From NCBI RefSeq assembly GCF_004362215.1, contig NZ_SNWR01000001.1:1612001-1676000 (forward strand): a stretch of 64,000 nucleotides of DNA, in the 5' to 3' direction. The translations under genes were made by a program, and so were the position numbers. The notes under the pieces were generated by a model. That model was given only the letters and a program-made list of their open reading frames with translations, was not told the DNA's origin and did no database searches. Below are positions 33,008 to 42,964 of the stretch, piece after piece (position 1 is the stretch's first letter; each line of letters begins with the position of its first letter). The stretch is from Paractinoplanes brasiliensis. GTDB taxonomy: Bacteria; Actinomycetota; Actinomycetes; Mycobacteriales; Micromonosporaceae.

Positions 33008-34200
33008 GGTGGCTCGCCCTGCTGCCCTGGGTGGCCCTGACCGCACACACGATCGCGAACGCGCTGCTGCTGCGCCGCCTCCCCCGCCCCTCCGCGGCCG
33101 CCACCCTCCCGGCCGCTTGCACCCCCACGGCGCCCACCCCCGCCGCCTCCACTGCGGAAAATGACGGCGCAAGAGATGACGGCGTGGGCAGCCACCTCCC
33201 GGCCGAGCGGGTCGCGATTCTCCTACCCGTGCGTGACGAGGCCGAGCGGGTCACCGCGTGCCTGGAGTCGCTGCTGGCCCAGCGCGGCGTCGAGCACCTC
33301 ACCATCTACGTGCTCGACGACGGCTCCACCGACGGAACGGCCGACGTCGTACGGGCCGTCGCCGGCGACAAGGTCGTGCTGCTCACCGGCGAGCCCCTGC
33401 CGCCGGGCCGGCTGGGCAAACCGCATGCCTGCGACCAGCTCGCCCAGGCGGCCCTTGACGCCACCGTTCTGTCCTACATAGACGCCGATGTCGTACTGAA
33501 TCAGGACGCAACAGCCGCAGCCGTGACCGAGATGCGCCGCATCGACGCCGACCTGCTCTCCCCGTACCCGAAGATCGTCGGCGCCGGCCGCCTGGTCCAG
33601 CCGCTCCTGCAGTGGTCATGGCTGACGTTCCTGCCGGTGCGGGCCATGGAACGCTCCCCCCGCCCCTCCCTGGCCGCGGCGGGCGGTCAGTGGCTGGTCA
33701 TCGACGCCGTGGCCTACCGCCGAGCCGGCGGTCACGCGGCCGTGCGCACCGAGATCCTCGAGGACATCGCGCTGGCCCGAGCGGTCAAGCGCAGCGGCGG
33801 ACGGATCGCGCTGGCCGACGGCTCCGCCATGGCCACCTGCCGCATGTACGACTCGTGGCGCGAGCTCACCACCGGTTACACCAAGTCGCTCTGGGCCTCC
33901 TTCGGTTCGTCGTCCGGCGCGGCCGCCGTCGTGGTCCTTCTCCTTTCCCTGTACGCGGTCCCGCCGCTCGCAACCGCAGTCCTGGCCGCGACCGGGGAGC
34001 TCGGGTGGGCGGGCGTCGCCCTGGCGGCCTACGCGCTCGGCGTGCTGGGCCGCGTCGTCACCGCCCTCGCCACCGGTGGGCGCGCCTGGCCGGACGCCCT
34101 GGCCCACCCGCTCTCGATCGTGCTGTTCGCGTGGCTGATCACCCGCTCGTTCCACCTGCGCCGCCGCGGCGCCCTGAGCTGGCGCGGACGCCCGGTATGA
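33004..34200 (+). CDS. GT2 family glycosyltransferase, probably carotenoid glycosylation
   Basis: The 398-residue membrane glycosyltransferase starts with one helix, then a Pro/Ala-rich linker, and a GT2 domain: VAILLPVRDEAERVTACLES, IYVLDDGSTDGTADVV, SYIDADVVLNQ (DxD-like metal site) and EILEDIALARAVKRSG (acidic catalytic ED). Three C-terminal transmembrane helices follow. This layout matches CruC/CruG-type enzymes that add sugar to hydroxylated carotenoids or related lipid glycosyltransferases. ATG at 33004 overlaps the CruF-like stop (ATGA), so the two are coupled. The pathway assignment rests on its neighbours. Confidence 0.84.
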   Translation: MRWLALLPWVALTAHTIANALLLRRLPRPSAAATLPAACTPTAPTPAASTAENDGARDDGVGSHLPAERVAILLPVRDEAERVTACLESLLAQRGVEHLTIYVLDDGSTDGTADVVRAVAGDKVVLLTGEPLPPGRLGKPHACDQLAQAALDATVLSYIDADVVLNQDATAAAVTEMRRIDADLLSPYPKIVGAGRLVQPLLQWSWLTFLPVRAMERSPRPSLAAAGGQWLVIDAVAYRRAGGHAAVRTEILEDIALARAVKRSGGRIALADGSAMATCRMYDSWRELTTGYTKSLWASFGSSSGAAAVVVLLLSLYAVPPLATAVLAATGELGWAGVALAAYALGVLGRVVTALATGGRAWPDALAHPLSIVLFAWLITRSFHLRRRGALSWRGRPV

Positions 34201-34237
34201 CCCACCCACCCGCACACGACGAACAGTGGTGCCCGCT

Positions 34238-35668
34238 ATGAGCCGAGTCGTCGTCATCGGAGCCGGCGTGGGCGGGCTGACCGCGGCCGTACGGCTGGCC
34301 CGGACAGGTCACGCGGTGACGGTGTTCGAGCGGTCCGGCTGCCTGGGCGGCAAGCTCGGCGTGTACGAGCGGGACGGCTTCCGCTTCGACACCGGACCCA
34401 GCCTGCTGACGCTCCCCCAGGTGTTCACCGAGGCCGCGCTCGATCTGGAGCCGCTCGACCCGGTGGTGCGGCACGTCTTCGGCGACGGCACGGTTCTCGA
34501 CTCGTCGCCGGTGCACGCCGAGTTCCTCGACCGCATCCGGGACGCGCTGGGCGCCGAGGCGGCGTACGACTGGGACCGGTTCTGGCATCGGGCCCGGCGC
34601 ATCTGGGACGCGTCGTGGCGGTCGGTGCTGCGCAATCCGGTCACCCCCGCGTCGCTGGCCGGGTTGTCGTGGCGGGTCGGGGACCTGGCCGCGATCGCCC
34701 CGGGACGCACGCTGCGGTCGCTGGGGCGGCGCTACCTGCGCGACCCGCGGCTGCGGATGATGCTCGACCGGTACGCGACCTACACCGGGGCCGATCCGCG
34801 ACGGGCGCCCGCCGCGCTGGCTGCGGTGCCGTACGCCGAGCTGGCGTTCGGGGGCTGGTATGTGCCGGGCGGGCTGGGCAGGCTCGCGACCGCGCTGGCG
34901 TCGAACTGTGCCGAGGCCGGGGTGCGGATCGTTCCGGGCGCGCCGGTCGAGCGGATCGAGACGGCGCGGGGGCGGGTCACCGGCGTACGGCTGGGGGACG
35001 GCTCTTTCCACGCCGCCGACGAAGTGGTCTCGAATGTGGACGCGCTCACGGTCTATCGCGACCTGCTGCCCGAGCCGCGCCGGCTGACCGGGCTCGCCGA
35101 TCGCAGCCTGGCCGGGTTCGTGCTGCTGCTGGGCGTGCGCGGGGAGACTCCGGCGCTGGCGCACCACACCGTGTTCTTCCCGTCCTACTACGACGCCGAG
35201 TTCGACTCGATCTTCGGTTCGGCCTCGCGGCGGGCACGACCGGCCGCCGACCCGACCGTGTTCGTCACCCGGGCCGCCGACCCGAGCGTGCGCCCCGACG
35301 GTTGTGAGGCCTGGTTCGTGCTGGTCAACGCGCCGCGGCACGGTCTCGGGTGGCGAGCCGTCGACTGGCGGCGGGAAGGGCTGGCCCAGGCGTACGCGGA
35401 TCAGGTCCTCGATGTGCTTGCCGCGCGTGGTCTCGACGTACGGGATCGGCTGGTCTTCCGGGAGACACGGACGCCCGCCGACCTGGCAGAGGCGACGGGC
35501 GCGCCGGGTGGGGCCATCTACGGCACCGCGGGCGGGCTCGTGCGGCCGGTCAACCACGGCCCGGTGGGCGGGCTGCACCTGGTGGGCGGTTCGGTGCACC
35601 CCGGCGGCGGCCTGCCCATGGTCACCCTGTCGGCCCAGATGGTGGCCGACCGCATCGGCCCCGCGTAG
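34238..35668 (+). CDS. CrtI/CrtD-type carotenoid desaturase (FAD-dependent)
   Basis: The 476-residue flavoprotein has the dinucleotide motif VVVIGAGVGGLTAAVRLA at its start, GKLGVYERDGFRFDTGPSLL, and the CrtI-family C-terminal block GLHLVGGSVHPGGGLPMVTLS. The second FAD-binding region and substrate channel look intact. It could be a 3,4-desaturase (CrtD) acting after hydration or another phytoene desaturase-like enzyme; next to CruF-like and GT2 genes, CrtD is the better guess. ATG at 34238 is 37 nt after the glycosyltransferase stop without a strong ribosome site. Core genes crtE, crtB and a clear crtI or cyclase are not in the window. Confidence 0.85.
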   Translation: MSRVVVIGAGVGGLTAAVRLARTGHAVTVFERSGCLGGKLGVYERDGFRFDTGPSLLTLPQVFTEAALDLEPLDPVVRHVFGDGTVLDSSPVHAEFLDRIRDALGAEAAYDWDRFWHRARRIWDASWRSVLRNPVTPASLAGLSWRVGDLAAIAPGRTLRSLGRRYLRDPRLRMMLDRYATYTGADPRRAPAALAAVPYAELAFGGWYVPGGLGRLATALASNCAEAGVRIVPGAPVERIETARGRVTGVRLGDGSFHAADEVVSNVDALTVYRDLLPEPRRLTGLADRSLAGFVLLLGVRGETPALAHHTVFFPSYYDAEFDSIFGSASRRARPAADPTVFVTRAADPSVRPDGCEAWFVLVNAPRHGLGWRAVDWRREGLAQAYADQVLDVLAARGLDVRDRLVFRETRTPADLAEATGAPGGAIYGTAGGLVRPVNHGPVGGLHLVGGSVHPGGGLPMVTLSAQMVADRIGPA

Positions 35669-35849
35669 GCAGACACGGAGGAGCGAGCGCGGCCGGGCCG
35701 CGCAGACCCCAGCGGTCCGCCCCGCCCCCGCGGCCGCGGCCCCCGCGGGCGCGGCATCTGCGGGCGCGGCATCTGCGGGCGCGGCATCTGCGGGCGCGGC
35801 AGCCGGCTACCCCGAGGGCGTGGGTGCAGCTATCGGGGCGTGGGGGCGG
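35669..35849. repeat. Intergenic tandem repeats after the carotenoid genes
   Basis: Four 15-bp units GCGGGCGCGGCATCT (the last degenerate) run from 35745 to 35804, followed by two longer imperfect copies of GCGTGGG(T/G)GC-GCTATCGGGG at about 35819-35860 that touch the end of the minus-strand gene. No canonical terminator was seen between the convergent genes. Confidence 0.7.
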
Positions 35850-37571
35850 CTATCGGGGGGCGTGGGCCGCGAGGAACGCCTTGGCGATGGCCGAGGAGAG
35901 GTCGGCCGGGTTGGTGGCCGGGAACGCCTTGCCACCGGTGGCGGCCGACATGTCGTTGAGCGCCTTCATGTCGACGTCGGGGCCGTAACCGACCGCGATG
36001 ATCGGCACCGGGCGGCTCGGGTCCTGCTCACCGGCCAGTTTGGCCATGAACTGCTGCTGGGTCATCTTGAAGGTGGACTCGCCGTCCTCACCGTCGGTCA
36101 GCACCACGACCAGCGTCACCGTGCCCGGCGCGACCTTCTCCCGCATCTCGGCGACCCCGTCGAGCACTGTCTGATAGAGCGGGGTGCCCGAGTTCTCGGC
36201 GGCCCGATACGTGTCCATCGCCTTGACCAGCGCGTCGCGACGGGTCTTGCTGCCGTCGACCTGCTCGGTGATCGGTCCGTAGGGGACGATCTCCCGATGG
36301 GCCGGGCTGGTCGGCGTGGGCTGCCCGAAATACCACATGCCGACGGTGGTGTCCTCGGAGAACAGGTCGGCGGCGAACCGGCCCGACTCGCGCAGCAGCG
36401 CGGCCCGGGTGAGGCTTCGGCCACCGGGCGCCTCGATCTTCTGGTTCATCGAGCCGGAGGCGTCGATGAGCAGCAGCACCTGGGTGGCGAGCGACTTGTA
36501 CTCGCTCCACATCGTGGCCGGGGTGAGCAGGTCGCCGGGCTGGGCCGGCAGCGGCAACGCGTCCGGCATGGGGGCCGGGCGGAAACCGGCCTGCACGAGC
36601 GACGAGCGGGTGATCGCCGCCCGCAGCTGGGCGGTCAGCTCGACGTCCTGGTTGTTCTTGGCCACCGCGAACGGGTAGTCGGCCTGGACCAGCCCGTCGG
36701 CCGGGTACGCGCCCTTGAGCTGCACGGTGTGCTTGCCGCGCTGGTAGGCCTTGAGCTGCTGCTCGACGACCGGGAAGACGCCCACGTCGTAGACCACGCC
36801 GTTGGTGTTCCACTGCTCGGCGATCTTGGCGATCACCTTGGCCGGGTCGGCCGAGGCCTCCTTGAGCCGGCTGCGCAGGGTCAGCGCGCGCAGCTGGGCG
36901 ATGCCGCTGTCGGGGGTGGTGCGGGCCATGGCGGCGTTGACGCCGTGGACCGACAGCAGGCCGACCGTGCTGGTCCGGGCGTCCGGCATGGTGACCGATA
37001 CGATCCGGCCGGCGGCGACGGCGCCGGTGAGCTGGGCCCAGGACGTGCGGCCGGCCTTGCTGAGCGAGTCGGTGACGGCGGTCGGGGCGGCCAGCATGAT
37101 CGGCGAGTACGCCATCGGCTTGCCCTGGGCGGCGAAGGCGGCGCCACCGGCGTTGGCGATGTTCAGCCAGGCGCTGCTGGAGGGGATCCAGACGTCGGGC
37201 TTGGCCGCGGCGGCGACGGTGTTGCCGGGTTCCTCGGCCACGACGGTGATCAGGTCGCACGGGTCGGCCGGGCTGTCGTCGAGCCGCTTGGCCGCGGCGC
37301 GCACGATCGGCGCGATCTCGGGGGCGGCGGCCACGCGCAGCTTGACGCCGGGGCAGGCGGGCGGGGTCGACGGCTTGACGGTCGTCGCGGTGTTCGTGGT
37401 CGGGGCCGGCTCCCGGGTGTACATCCACCAGGTGGTGCCGCCGGCCACCGCGACCAGCAGGAGCACGATCGCGGCGGCGAGCAGGACGCGCCCGGCGCCG
37501 CCGCCCGGGGGTCCGTGGTGCGTCACCGGCTCGTCCGCCGACGGCTGATTGCGCCCGGTCAGTTCCGACAT
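35850..37571 (-). CDS. Substrate-binding plus von Willebrand A domain protein
   Basis: This 573-residue membrane-anchored protein has a short cytoplasmic tail, one helix (VLLAAAIVLLLVAVAGGTTW), a Pro/Thr linker, then a periplasmic-binding-protein-like domain (about residues 75-330: LRVAAAPEIAPIVRAAAKRL, VWIPSSSAWLNIA) and a C-terminal vWA domain with a perfect MIDAS, VLLLIDASGSMNQKI (DxSxS), plus VVVLTDGEDGE. The two-domain combination is widespread in actinobacteria, but its ligand is unknown. ATG at 37571 has GGAGAGG about 8 nt upstream. No transporter genes accompany it, which argues against ordinary uptake. Confidence 0.88.
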   Translation of the reverse strand: MSELTGRNQPSADEPVTHHGPPGGGAGRVLLAAAIVLLLVAVAGGTTWWMYTREPAPTTNTATTVKPSTPPACPGVKLRVAAAPEIAPIVRAAAKRLDDSPADPCDLITVVAEEPGNTVAAAAKPDVWIPSSSAWLNIANAGGAAFAAQGKPMAYSPIMLAAPTAVTDSLSKAGRTSWAQLTGAVAAGRIVSVTMPDARTSTVGLLSVHGVNAAMARTTPDSGIAQLRALTLRSRLKEASADPAKVIAKIAEQWNTNGVVYDVGVFPVVEQQLKAYQRGKHTVQLKGAYPADGLVQADYPFAVAKNNQDVELTAQLRAAITRSSLVQAGFRPAPMPDALPLPAQPGDLLTPATMWSEYKSLATQVLLLIDASGSMNQKIEAPGGRSLTRAALLRESGRFAADLFSEDTTVGMWYFGQPTPTSPAHREIVPYGPITEQVDGSKTRRDALVKAMDTYRAAENSGTPLYQTVLDGVAEMREKVAPGTVTLVVVLTDGEDGESTFKMTQQQFMAKLAGEQDPSRPVPIIAVGYGPDVDMKALNDMSAATGGKAFPATNPADLSSAIAKAFLAAHAPR

Positions 37572-37709
37572 CGCACCCACCTCTCCCTCGACTCCGACGC
37601 GCTCCGCGACGCGGCCGGCCTTCTCCGACCTTGATCACGACATCGAGCGGTCTCTCTGCAACGTGAGCGAATAGTAATCACATCTCGGCGGCCGACAACC
37701 GCCCGCCCC

Positions 37710-38291
37710 CTATTGGCACATTGCCGACAGTCCCGCCGGGACGGACCACGCACCCCGCGGCCGCGCCGCCGCGGCCACGATCAATTCCCCATCTTCACCT
37801 GTGCCGACGGGCTCTTTCGGCCACCCGCCGCAGCCCCGGCCGACATCGAGGCGGGCCGCTTCAACAGTTGTCCTGATCTCATTTTCGAAGTGGAAACGTA
37901 ACGTGGCCGAGCCGGTCAACTCGTCACCCTGCGTGAACACGTAGTGGCGCCTGAAATCGGTTGCCCCATCGTCCAATAAATTCACCTCTGTCCATGTATC
38001 GATCTGGTCACCATCATCGGTGATCACGGTCCGACGTGAGCCGACGGGACTCCGCCGCTCCCCTCGACGGTCCTCCGGATCCCGGCCGCCGAAGACCGAT
38101 CGCACGCCGGCGACGAGCGACCGGCGCAACGCCTCCAAGGTCGACAGCCACTGCTCGTCACGGACGAGGAACTGCGCGACGTGACTTGTGAGCAGTGCCG
38201 GGTCGAACACCTCGACGCGGCGCGGATCCTCGAACTCGCCATGCAGCACAGCGACGATGCTAAGTCCGCTTTCCGGTACGCAACTGCACAC
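37710..38291 (-). CDS. Hypothetical protein, orphan
   Basis: The up to 193-residue frame has plausible protein composition (for example DTWTEVNLLDDGATDFRRHY and TLRFHFENEIRTTVEAARLD) and a visibly lower GC content than its neighbours, including AATAAATTC inside the gene. I do not recognise a family; no signal peptide or membrane segment is present. The start is uncertain: 38291 is the longest, and a GTG near 38255 (VLHGEFED) is also possible. It sits between the vWA gene and lysR on the same strand. The base composition suggests recent acquisition. Confidence 0.45.
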   Translation of the reverse strand: MCSCVPESGLSIVAVLHGEFEDPRRVEVFDPALLTSHVAQFLVRDEQWLSTLEALRRSLVAGVRSVFGGRDPEDRRGERRSPVGSRRTVITDDGDQIDTWTEVNLLDDGATDFRRHYVFTQGDELTGSATLRFHFENEIRTTVEAARLDVGRGCGGWPKEPVGTGEDGELIVAAAARPRGAWSVPAGLSAMCQ

Positions 38292-38363
38292 AGAATTCGC
38301 ACCGGCTTGCCGGAAGCCCCTCGGGGACGCGGCGCGCCCGACGAGGCGTACGGGGGAATGGGG

Positions 38364-39281
38364 TCAAAGAGGACGAACGCCCAGCGGCAGCTTCTGGGTG
38401 GCGACGTGATGGAGCAGGGTGGCGCGCAGGGCCTGGGCGGCGTGCGGCAGCACCGAACGTTTCCGGTGAGCCAGGGCGATGGTGCGGCGCATGCCGGGCG
38501 GGGCCAGCGGGGTGGCACGCAGCAGGGGACGGTTGGCCAGCACCATGCTCGGCACGAGCGCGACCCCGAGGCCGGCCTCGACGAAGGCCAGCACCGCGTC
38601 CATCTCGCCGCCCTCGACGGCGAACTTCGGGGCGAAACCGGCCTTCTGGCAGGCCTCGAGGGTGACGCCGCGGATGTCGTAGCCGGCGCGGAACATGACC
38701 AGCGGGGTGTGCTCGAGCTCGGAGAGGGCGATCTGCGCGTGCGGCGTGGGCGGCGGGCCGTCGGCCACCGAGGCCACGACCAGGCTCTCGCGCAGCACGG
38801 GGGTGGTGCTCAGGGAGTCGTCGACGCCCTCCTCGGGCTGCACGATCAGGGCCAGGTCGAGGGTGTGGGCCTGCAGGTTCTCGATCAGGTCCTGGGAGCC
38901 GCCCTCGTTGACGTAGAGCTGGATGTCGGGATGGGCCGCGCGGAACGTGCGCAGCACCTCGGGCACGAGCGACGAGCACAGGCTCGGGGTGGCGCCCAGC
39001 CGCACCTCGCCGCGGCGCAGGCCGACGATGTCGGAGACCGCTTCCTGGGCCGCGTCGGCGTCGGCCACCATGCGCTGGGCGAGCGGGAACAGCGTCTGGC
39101 CCGCCGCCGTCAGGGACACACCACCACGAATCCGCTCGAAAAGCGGCGCTCCGAGGGTGGCTTCGAGCGTGTGAATTTGCTTACTGAGGGTCGGTTGCGA
39201 GACGCCCAGAATGTCCGCTGCTTGGGTGAAATGCCGGGTTTTCTCCACCATGAGGAAGTACCGGAGCTGCTGGAGCTGCAC
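38364..39281 (-). CDS. LysR-family transcriptional regulator
   Basis: The 305-residue regulator has the LysR HTH at the start (QLQQLRYFLMVEKTRHFTQAA, then LGVSQPTLSKQIHTLE) and a type 2 periplasmic-binding effector domain (RRGEVRLGATPSLCSSLVPE, then AFVEAGLGVALVPS). GTG at 39281 is fixed by TAAGCT (39288-39293) ending 6 nt upstream; an ATG two bases earlier is out of frame. It is transcribed divergently from sdhCAB over a 78-bp gap and most likely controls that operon in response to a small metabolite, as LysR regulators usually do for divergent targets. The effector cannot be read from sequence. Confidence 0.93.
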   Translation of the reverse strand: MQLQQLRYFLMVEKTRHFTQAADILGVSQPTLSKQIHTLEATLGAPLFERIRGGVSLTAAGQTLFPLAQRMVADADAAQEAVSDIVGLRRGEVRLGATPSLCSSLVPEVLRTFRAAHPDIQLYVNEGGSQDLIENLQAHTLDLALIVQPEEGVDDSLSTTPVLRESLVVASVADGPPPTPHAQIALSELEHTPLVMFRAGYDIRGVTLEACQKAGFAPKFAVEGGEMDAVLAFVEAGLGVALVPSMVLANRPLLRATPLAPPGMRRTIALAHRKRSVLPHAAQALRATLLHHVATQKLPLGVRPL

Positions 39282-39287
39282 ATCGAT

Positions 39288-39351
39288 AGCTTATCTCTAT
39301 GATGACTGCTTCGATCATGCATTAGACGAATCGCATACAGCTTCATACCGT
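39288..39351. promoter_or_regulatory. Divergent lysR-sdhC control region
   Basis: This region holds TAAGCT on the minus strand (39288-39293, lysR -10), an inverted repeat ATGAT-N10-ATCAT at 39299-39318 of the spacing used by LysR proteins, and TACCGT (39346-39351) as a possible sdhC -10, 8 nt before its GTG start. It is markedly AT-richer than its surroundings. Confidence 0.6.
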
Positions 39352-39359
39352 CGGTCGGT

Positions 39360-40088
39360 GTGGCGGTAGATACTTCGACCCGGAAGTCGGCGGCGGTTGC
39401 GCCCGCTCCGGGCAGACCAGCTAAGCGGCGCTCCTCGGTCGCGCTCAAGATCTTCATGGCGGTGACGGGCTTCCTGCTCGTCGCCTTCCTGTACGTGCAC
39501 ATGATCGGCAACCTGAAGATCTTCTTCGGCGAGGAGAGCTTCGACCACTACGCGCACTGGCTGCGGTCGGTCGGCACCCCGGTGCTGCCCGAGGCCTGGT
39601 TCCTCTACATCCAGCGCGGCGTGCTGACCGTGGCGGTGGTCGGGCACATCGCGGCCGCGGTGATCCTGGCCCGGCGGGCGCGGCTGGCCCGGCCGGTCAA
39701 GTACGTGCACCGGCAGAAGGTGCAGGGCAGCTACGCGGCCCGCACGATGCGCTGGGGCGGCGTGATCATCCTGCTCTTCGTGATCTACCACATCCTCGAC
39801 CTGACCACGCTGAACCTGAACCCGCACGGCGTCACCGGCGAGGTGTACCGCAACGTGGCGGAGGACTTCGCGCCGTCCCGCTGGTACGTGACGCTGTTCT
39901 ACACCCTGTCGATCGTGGCTGTCGGCTTCCACCTGCGGCACGGGCTGTGGAGCGCCGTACGCACGCTCGGCCTGCAGAGCCCGCGCGGCGAGTTCTACGC
40001 CCGCGCGACGGCCCTGGTGCTGTCGGTGGTGCTGGTTGTCGGCTACCTCTCGGTGCCGTTCGCGGTTCTCGTCGGATTGGTGGACTGA
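39360..40088 (+). CDS. sdhC: Succinate dehydrogenase cytochrome b subunit
   Basis: This 242-residue diheme-type membrane anchor (five helices) corresponds to SdhC of the B. subtilis/Wolinella class, with His residues in LYVHMIGNLKIF, VGHIAAAVILA, VIYHILDLTTL and FHLRHGLWSA as heme ligands. It carries electrons between SdhB and menaquinone. There is no separate sdhD gene, as usual for this single-anchor class. GTG at 39360 is the start; a possible -10 sits 8 nt upstream, so the transcript may be nearly leaderless. The stop is 2 nt before sdhA. Confidence 0.94.
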   Translation: MAVDTSTRKSAAVAPAPGRPAKRRSSVALKIFMAVTGFLLVAFLYVHMIGNLKIFFGEESFDHYAHWLRSVGTPVLPEAWFLYIQRGVLTVAVVGHIAAAVILARRARLARPVKYVHRQKVQGSYAARTMRWGGVIILLFVIYHILDLTTLNLNPHGVTGEVYRNVAEDFAPSRWYVTLFYTLSIVAVGFHLRHGLWSAVRTLGLQSPRGEFYARATALVLSVVLVVGYLSVPFAVLVGLVD

Positions 40089-40090
40089 AC

Positions 40091-42036
<1,946 letters not shown>

Positions 42037-42037
<1 letters not shown>

Positions 42038-42783
42038 TGGACATCCAGGTACGCGTGTGGCGCCAGTCCGATGCCACGGACTCCGGCCGCATGGTCACGT
42101 ACGACGTCAAGGACATCTCCCCCGACGCCTCGTTCCTGGAGATGCTCGACGTTCTCAACGAGAAGCTCATCCTCGACGGCGACGACCCGATCGCCTTCGA
42201 CCACGACTGCCGTGAGGGCATCTGCGGCGCCTGCAGCATGGTGATCGACGGGGTGGCCCACGGCCCCGAGAAGAACACCACCGCCTGCCAGCTGCACATG
42301 CGGCACTTCTCCGACGGCGACAAGATCGACGTCGAGCCGTGGCGGGCGGCCGCCTTCCCGGTGATCAAGGACCTGGTCGTCAACCGCGGCAACCTCGACA
42401 AGATCATCGCGGCCGGCGGCTACATCACCGCCCCGACCGGCGCCGCCCCCGAGGCGCACGCCACCCCGGTGCCCAAGAAGGACGCCGACCTGGCGTTCGA
42501 GGCCGCCACCTGCATCGGCTGCGGCGCTTGCGTGGCCGCCTGCCCGAACGGCTCGGCAATGCTGTTCACCGCGGCCAAGGTCGCCCACCTCGGCCTCATG
42601 CCGCAGGGCCAGCCGGAACGCGACACCCGCGTGATCGACATGCTGCAGGCGCAGGACGACGCCGGCTTCGGCGGGTGCACCAACATGGGCGAATGCTCGC
42701 AGGTCTGCCCCAAGGGCATCCCGCTCACGCTGATCGGCCGCCTCAACAGCGACTACCGCAAGGCCGTCCGCAAGCAGCTCTGA
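42037..42783 (+). CDS. sdhB: Succinate dehydrogenase iron-sulfur subunit
   Basis: The 248-residue subunit relays electrons from FAD to the cytochrome. Cluster-binding cysteines are all present: [2Fe-2S] in HDCREGICGACSMVIDG with the later TTACQLHM, [4Fe-4S] in CIGCGACVAACPNGSA and [3Fe-4S] in CTNMGECSQVCPKGIPL. It is the last gene of sdhCAB, starting on the last base of the sdhA stop, and is followed by a terminator. The whole complex is of the menaquinone-linked, single-anchor type. Confidence 0.97.
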
Positions 42784-42792
42784 CGCACGTTC

Positions 42793-42826
42793 ATCGAGGC
42801 CGGTCCCGCACGGGGCCGGCCTCGAT
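42793..42826 (+). terminator. Terminator of sdhCAB
   Basis: ATCGAGGCCGG and CCGGCCTCGAT form an 11-bp stem with a GC-rich loop, 10 nt after the sdhB stop. The following 140 bp to the convergent MFS gene contain no other clear signal. Confidence 0.8.
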
Positions 42827-42964
42827 GCCGTTGCGGCCTCGCCGTCGCCCGCCCACCGCGCGGCCACGCTCGAACCCGCCGCCGGCGTTCCTCATGCGGG
42901 CGCCGACAGACCCCATCGCCTCCGCGTCGATGCCGGCTCGGCACCCCAGCGTCCCGGACCCCGA

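Noticed and set aside
42784..42964. Possible small gene after sdhB
   Set aside because: No start with a ribosome site and no conserved composition; the region is occupied by the sdh terminator and the 3' end of the convergent MFS gene.
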